NCBI GenBank assembly: GCA_007922305.1
Contig: ML677329.1
Span: forward strand, 1,454,271-1,518,270
DNA from: Dermatemys mawii
Taxonomy: Eukaryota; Chordata; Testudines; Dermatemydidae
Length of the DNA stretch: 64,000 nucleotides
Reading direction: 5' to 3'
Each line of letters starts with the position of its first letter. Within the stretch, counting starts at the first letter, position 1. Under the pieces are notes generated by a model that worked only from the letters and a program-made list of their open reading frames with translations, was not told the DNA's origin and made no database searches. This document shows positions 60,366 to 64,000 of this stretch, one piece after another. Position numbers and translations under genes: made by a program.

Positions 60366-62099
60366 GGCATAGAACACCTAATGATAAATCAGTTCCACAG
60401 TGTGTTTGCATGTTTTAGCTTGGAAGTGAAGTGGGCTCACGTAGATAGAAATGACTAAGGGAATTTTTGCAAATTGGGATAATTTAGAAAACGTTGCCAA
60501 GGCTTGTTTGTTACATCCTCCTACATGAAATCAAGTTTTCCACTATCAGCATGCTGTTCAGGGATGGAACATGTTCTGTGTTCTGGTTGATGGGGAAAGC
60601 ATCTCCAGTGTCTCTTCAACTAATTTGGAATGCAGTGCATTTTCTAACAACATTTTTATAGCTGATCAAGCTACATGAGAGAAAGGTTTGGATTTTTTGT
60701 TTGTTCATTCCCAAAAAAGTAATCAAAGACTCATAATAAATTATAGATCTTTACCACCATCACAAGTTCACTTGACAGCCAACTTTTCTGTTGCCTTTGG
60801 CTTTCCTCTGCGATGGTTAAATACCAAACTGGTCATTAAAAACCCGTATTAGCAGCAAGGTTCAGGTAGAAGTCTGAGGAGGTAATACACCTAGATTTTT
60901 ACTATTCATATACATTTGGACAGTTAGTCAAATGCCTTGAATTTATGGTCTTGGGGAAGGAAGTGTAATGAACATCACCTTATTTAAAGCTCTCAAAATA
61001 GCTTAGACTTAATGGAGTTTCTTCTGCTCTGCAAGATGTTTGAGGTCCTGGAGGGTTTAGAAGATATTTCACAACCAAGTTAACTTCCATTCCCTGGGTG
61101 ATGTTTTACAGCTGTTGCTTTAAAAATTGCTGAATATTTGGACACTCTGCTATTCATGTACCTCAAGACTGATAACACGAGAACCTTTTCACTGATTTAT
61201 AAGGTGATAAACCATATATCCTTATGCATTTGTGGTGGGCAGACAAACACCAGTGATGCAATGTCCTGATGCCACAATTCATGAGGATTGATTCAGAGAC
61301 CTCTAAACCAGGGCATGCCCTGTGCAGACAAGTGGTAGTTAAAGGAAAAATGAAATATTGTATAACTTGGTTTTGAGATAAGAACTCTCCTTTTTTTATA
61401 AGGTGGGTTCTACCCTGCAATTTCTGTTGCTCTCTAGGTTTTTGAAATATGAACCCAAAGTGACAAAGTTGTAAATATACCAAGAATATTAAGAGGAGAT
61501 CTGTCTATGACCACATGCAGCTGTTGTTCCCAAAATAAAACATTGCTACATATAGAGCAATGATAAATTACCATTTTTTGCCAAGCATACACAGATTTTC
61601 ATAAAAAAGAGAGGAAGAGAGAGCAATTTTTGTCTCCCTCAGTTAAGTAATGGATTTTCATACATTTTTTTCAAACATAGATTCATCACTTTCCCAGGGA
61701 AATTTTGGCACTTTAGCAAGGGATACACATCATGGCAAAATGTGTTTTCTGCCTGCTGCAACTGCCTTGGCTTCCTTCTAAATTGAGAAAATTAAAGGAG
61801 AGAAAGGAAAACTATTTCATATGTGTGAAACCAACAAAACTAGGTATACCAGCTTCCTTATCAGCTGGAGACATGCCCAAACTAGTACCATTTGAGCCCC
61901 CTCCGCACCCACACAATGCTTCACTTCAGTGCTTTGAATAAAAGGGAACTTGCATTTGAGCCAGATTTTAGTTATGCAAAGCCAAGACACAGCTGCCTTG
62001 CCCATCTGTATTGTCAGTAATACCAGAAGAAAAGAAACTGGAGTTATTTCACATCTCTCAATGGCAGCCGAAAACTGAAAAATCTGTCACACTCTAGTC

Positions 62100-62330
62100 T
62101 GACACTTATTTGGTACTTTTATGGACTTCATTATCCTTATATGTGAGCACCTCATAATCTATTTGTTGTATTTATCCTCACCACAGACCTGTGAGGTAGA
62201 GTAATGCTATTATCCCCATTTTATAGATGAAGCACAGGGAAGCTGAGTGTCATGGTGAAAGTCTGACAAAGAAGAACATTAAACCCTGGTTTCGTGAGTG
62301 CCAAGGCTAGTCCCCAAACCACTGAATCAT
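62100..62330 (-). mobile_element. MIR-like SINE, minus orientation
   Basis: cagacctgtgaggtagagta, ttatccccattttatagatg and aagcacagggaagctgagtg follow the reverse-complement order of the MIR core. Confidence 0.6.
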
Positions 62331-63239
62331 CCCTCCTCTGGGACCTAATATTATCCTCTGGTGAATGTATAAAACCAGAGGTAGATCCAAGGGATAGTAA
62401 AGTTTGGAACCTTGCCCAGTGTATAAAGAAAAGGGGCTGCAACAATGCTTACTCAATCCTTTGCCCTGGCATAAGCAGCTCTCCAAATAGCTTTTTCCTC
62501 CTCCTCCTCCCTACTATTCTTTCTCTTCTCCATCAGCAGCCAGGTCCCACAGCTTCTGAGGCTGTTCAGGAGGGAAGCTAATTGCCAGCTGGCTTAGTCC
62601 CCACCCTAGACCCCCCTCTCTCACAATATACATGGGTAGCACTGCCTATTATTAGTGTTGCCCAATTTTCCCCATGATAAGATGTTTTCCTTGTTCTAAC
62701 ATTGCCAAACTTTTATAATTTGGGCTAAAATCTTCTGCACCAGGTGTCTACCTCAGACTGAAGTTTACTGAAAAATTTCAGACAAAATAATCCAGTTGCT
62801 TGCTTCTGAGAACAAGGCGAGGGGAAAATAAGTTGTTTGCCCACATTAAACAATTCTGGTACTTTTTCCTTCGTGAATCTCTGCTGCCCACATGCTCTGG
62901 AGGAGGGATTTGAAATTTTGGTATGGGGTGGGTGGCCTTTTTCTGGACTATGCCATGAAAATCTGTCCAAATTTGGTCAAGTTTATAAGCCTTTGAAATA
63001 TCATAGTTTGCATATGTTCCATAGTGGCTTGTTAGAGTTTGGCCACTAAATTCACTGAAGATTTCATCTGCATTGGGCATGCCGTAACCAAGGGTTGAGC
63101 AGAACTATCCCTGCAATTCCAGCTCTGGGCTACTGAGTCCCATGCGGAGGCTGGGTACCTGAACTTAGAGCAGGAAGCCTGTCCTTCATGTGCACTCAAT
63201 GCCCACTCAAACCCTTGATCCCATCCCACTCCTGGGCAC

Positions 63240-64000
63240 AGTTGATATGAAAGAGAAATCAGCCTGATTTGAATGCAGAGGGAACAAGAGCTGGACCTGA
63301 GGGGAAATCTGGAGATTATATTGGGCCAAGGACACTTTTGTGGAGAGACTGGAACTGTAGACTGATGGTGAGGGGAGAGGAGAAATAAACTGAGAGTTGG
63401 GCAGGTAGATTGGGACTGGCTGGGCAAGAAGAGTGGGACAAGGAGCCAAGGAGGAAAGTGTGTGTGGGGGGGTGGGGGACTGATATCAGATGAAGAGCTG
63501 GGGGGGACTGGGACCGGCAAGCAGTGAAGCTGGTGAGAGAAAATCAGGGTGAGGGAAGGCAGATCTGACTAGAAACCAGGATGTGGGTGGATGATTGGGG
63601 CAAGGAGAAAGGGCGATATGAGTGGAGGGACACTGAGATTGTACTAGGAGCCCAGGAAGAGAGACTGGGACTGCGAGCTAACGAGGATGAACAAATTGGA
63701 GGAAGAAAAATGGATTGGATGAGGAACCAGAGGTGGGAAATGGGGAATTGTGGGGTGAGGAGACTGGGACTGTGCATGTTTTGAGGAAGATGGGGAGTGG
63801 AGGTGGAGAGACTGCGATGGGGAGTACAGAGAGGAACTAGGACTGGCTTGGTAAGGAGACTGTGACTGAAACAGGGAAGGAGAATGAGACGGGTATAAGG
63901 GGCCATGGAGAGGGGAAGAGACAGCACAGGTACAGGGACAAACTGAAGAGGACAGGACAGAATAAATCCAGCTATGGGGAGAGAAACAGAATGAAACCCA
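63240..64000. repeat. Purine-rich degenerate minisatellite at the window edge
   Basis: The plus strand repeats gagactgggactg, ggaggag and aaggag words with irregular spacing. On the minus strand this gives long Ser/Pro/Leu-rich open frames (63032-63520, 63544-63927) that show no protein family and are explained by composition. Confidence 0.65.

Larger units (their letters stand above)
59349..64000 (-). other. ENPEP: ENPEP intron 1 (3' part)
   Basis: 4652 nt up to the window edge. No sequence compatible with exon 1 (start codon, membrane anchor, or the family-typical ectodomain beginning) was found on the minus strand. Contains a GC-rich composite repeat (60042-60365), a MIR-like piece (62100-62330) and a purine-rich repeat (63240-64000). 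60400-62100 and 62330-63240 hold no recognised feature. Confidence 0.8.

Noticed and set aside
62778..63080. 100-codon frame beginning MPNADEIF in intron 1
   Set aside because: Has a peptide-like look but no family resemblance and no supporting splice chain with ENPEP.
63032..63927. Long Ser/Pro/Leu-rich minus-strand frames (162 and 127 codons), considered as ENPEP exon 1 or a separate gene
   Set aside because: They follow the purine-rich repeat on the other strand, lack any membrane anchor or M1 N-terminal signature, and do not supply the AG-ending Ser codon donor that exon 2 requires.
1..64000. CRISPR array, operon or phage-like system
   Set aside because: The window is a vertebrate gene with introns; there are no direct repeats with regular unique spacers and no bacterial gene clusters.

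Overview
The window is nuclear DNA from a non-mammalian amniote, most likely a turtle. It is AT-rich and CpG-poor, and has small exons in long introns. It also carries CR1 LINE tails, MIR-like SINEs, Penelope-like retroelement pieces, many hAT, Harbinger and mariner-like non-autonomous DNA transposons, and a tRNA-derived SINE near 47.8 kb of the kind I associate with cryptodire turtles. The turtle assignment rests on my recognition of repeat families and was not tested by a search.

There is one protein-coding gene that I can support: ENPEP (glutamyl aminopeptidase, aminopeptidase A), on the minus strand. Nineteen coding exons were placed by hand between 59348 and 22250. All have AG acceptors and GT donors and join in a single open frame of about 737 codons plus a stop. 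The exon count and residue register fit exons 2-20 of the 20-exon vertebrate gene. Exon 1 (cytosolic tail, membrane anchor, start of the ectodomain) and the promoter should lie beyond the right edge. With human-like numbering the catalytic set is intact: Asp221/Glu223/Asp226 (calcium and acidic-substrate pocket), GAMEN 357-361, zinc ligands His393/His397/Glu416 and Tyr479.

Layout: 1-21.5 kb is intergenic sequence with repeats and one stretch at 11.7-12.1 kb that looks like a regulatory element. By conserved amniote synteny, PITX2 should lie beyond the left edge, convergent with ENPEP. 21.5-22.25 kb is the probable 3' UTR. 22.25-59.35 kb holds exons 20 to 2 with repeat-filled introns. 59.35-64 kb is intron 1, which ends in a purine-rich degenerate repeat.

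I found no prokaryote-style system, CRISPR array or new multigene system. The most interesting observations are: an inverted pair of Harbinger-type elements that brackets exons 12-13 (a circular-RNA-prone layout), a 90-bp intron whose acceptor carries a T17 tract, zinc-site coding split between exons 5 and 6 within a run of in-frame skippable exons, and the candidate regulatory block at 11.7-12.1 kb.
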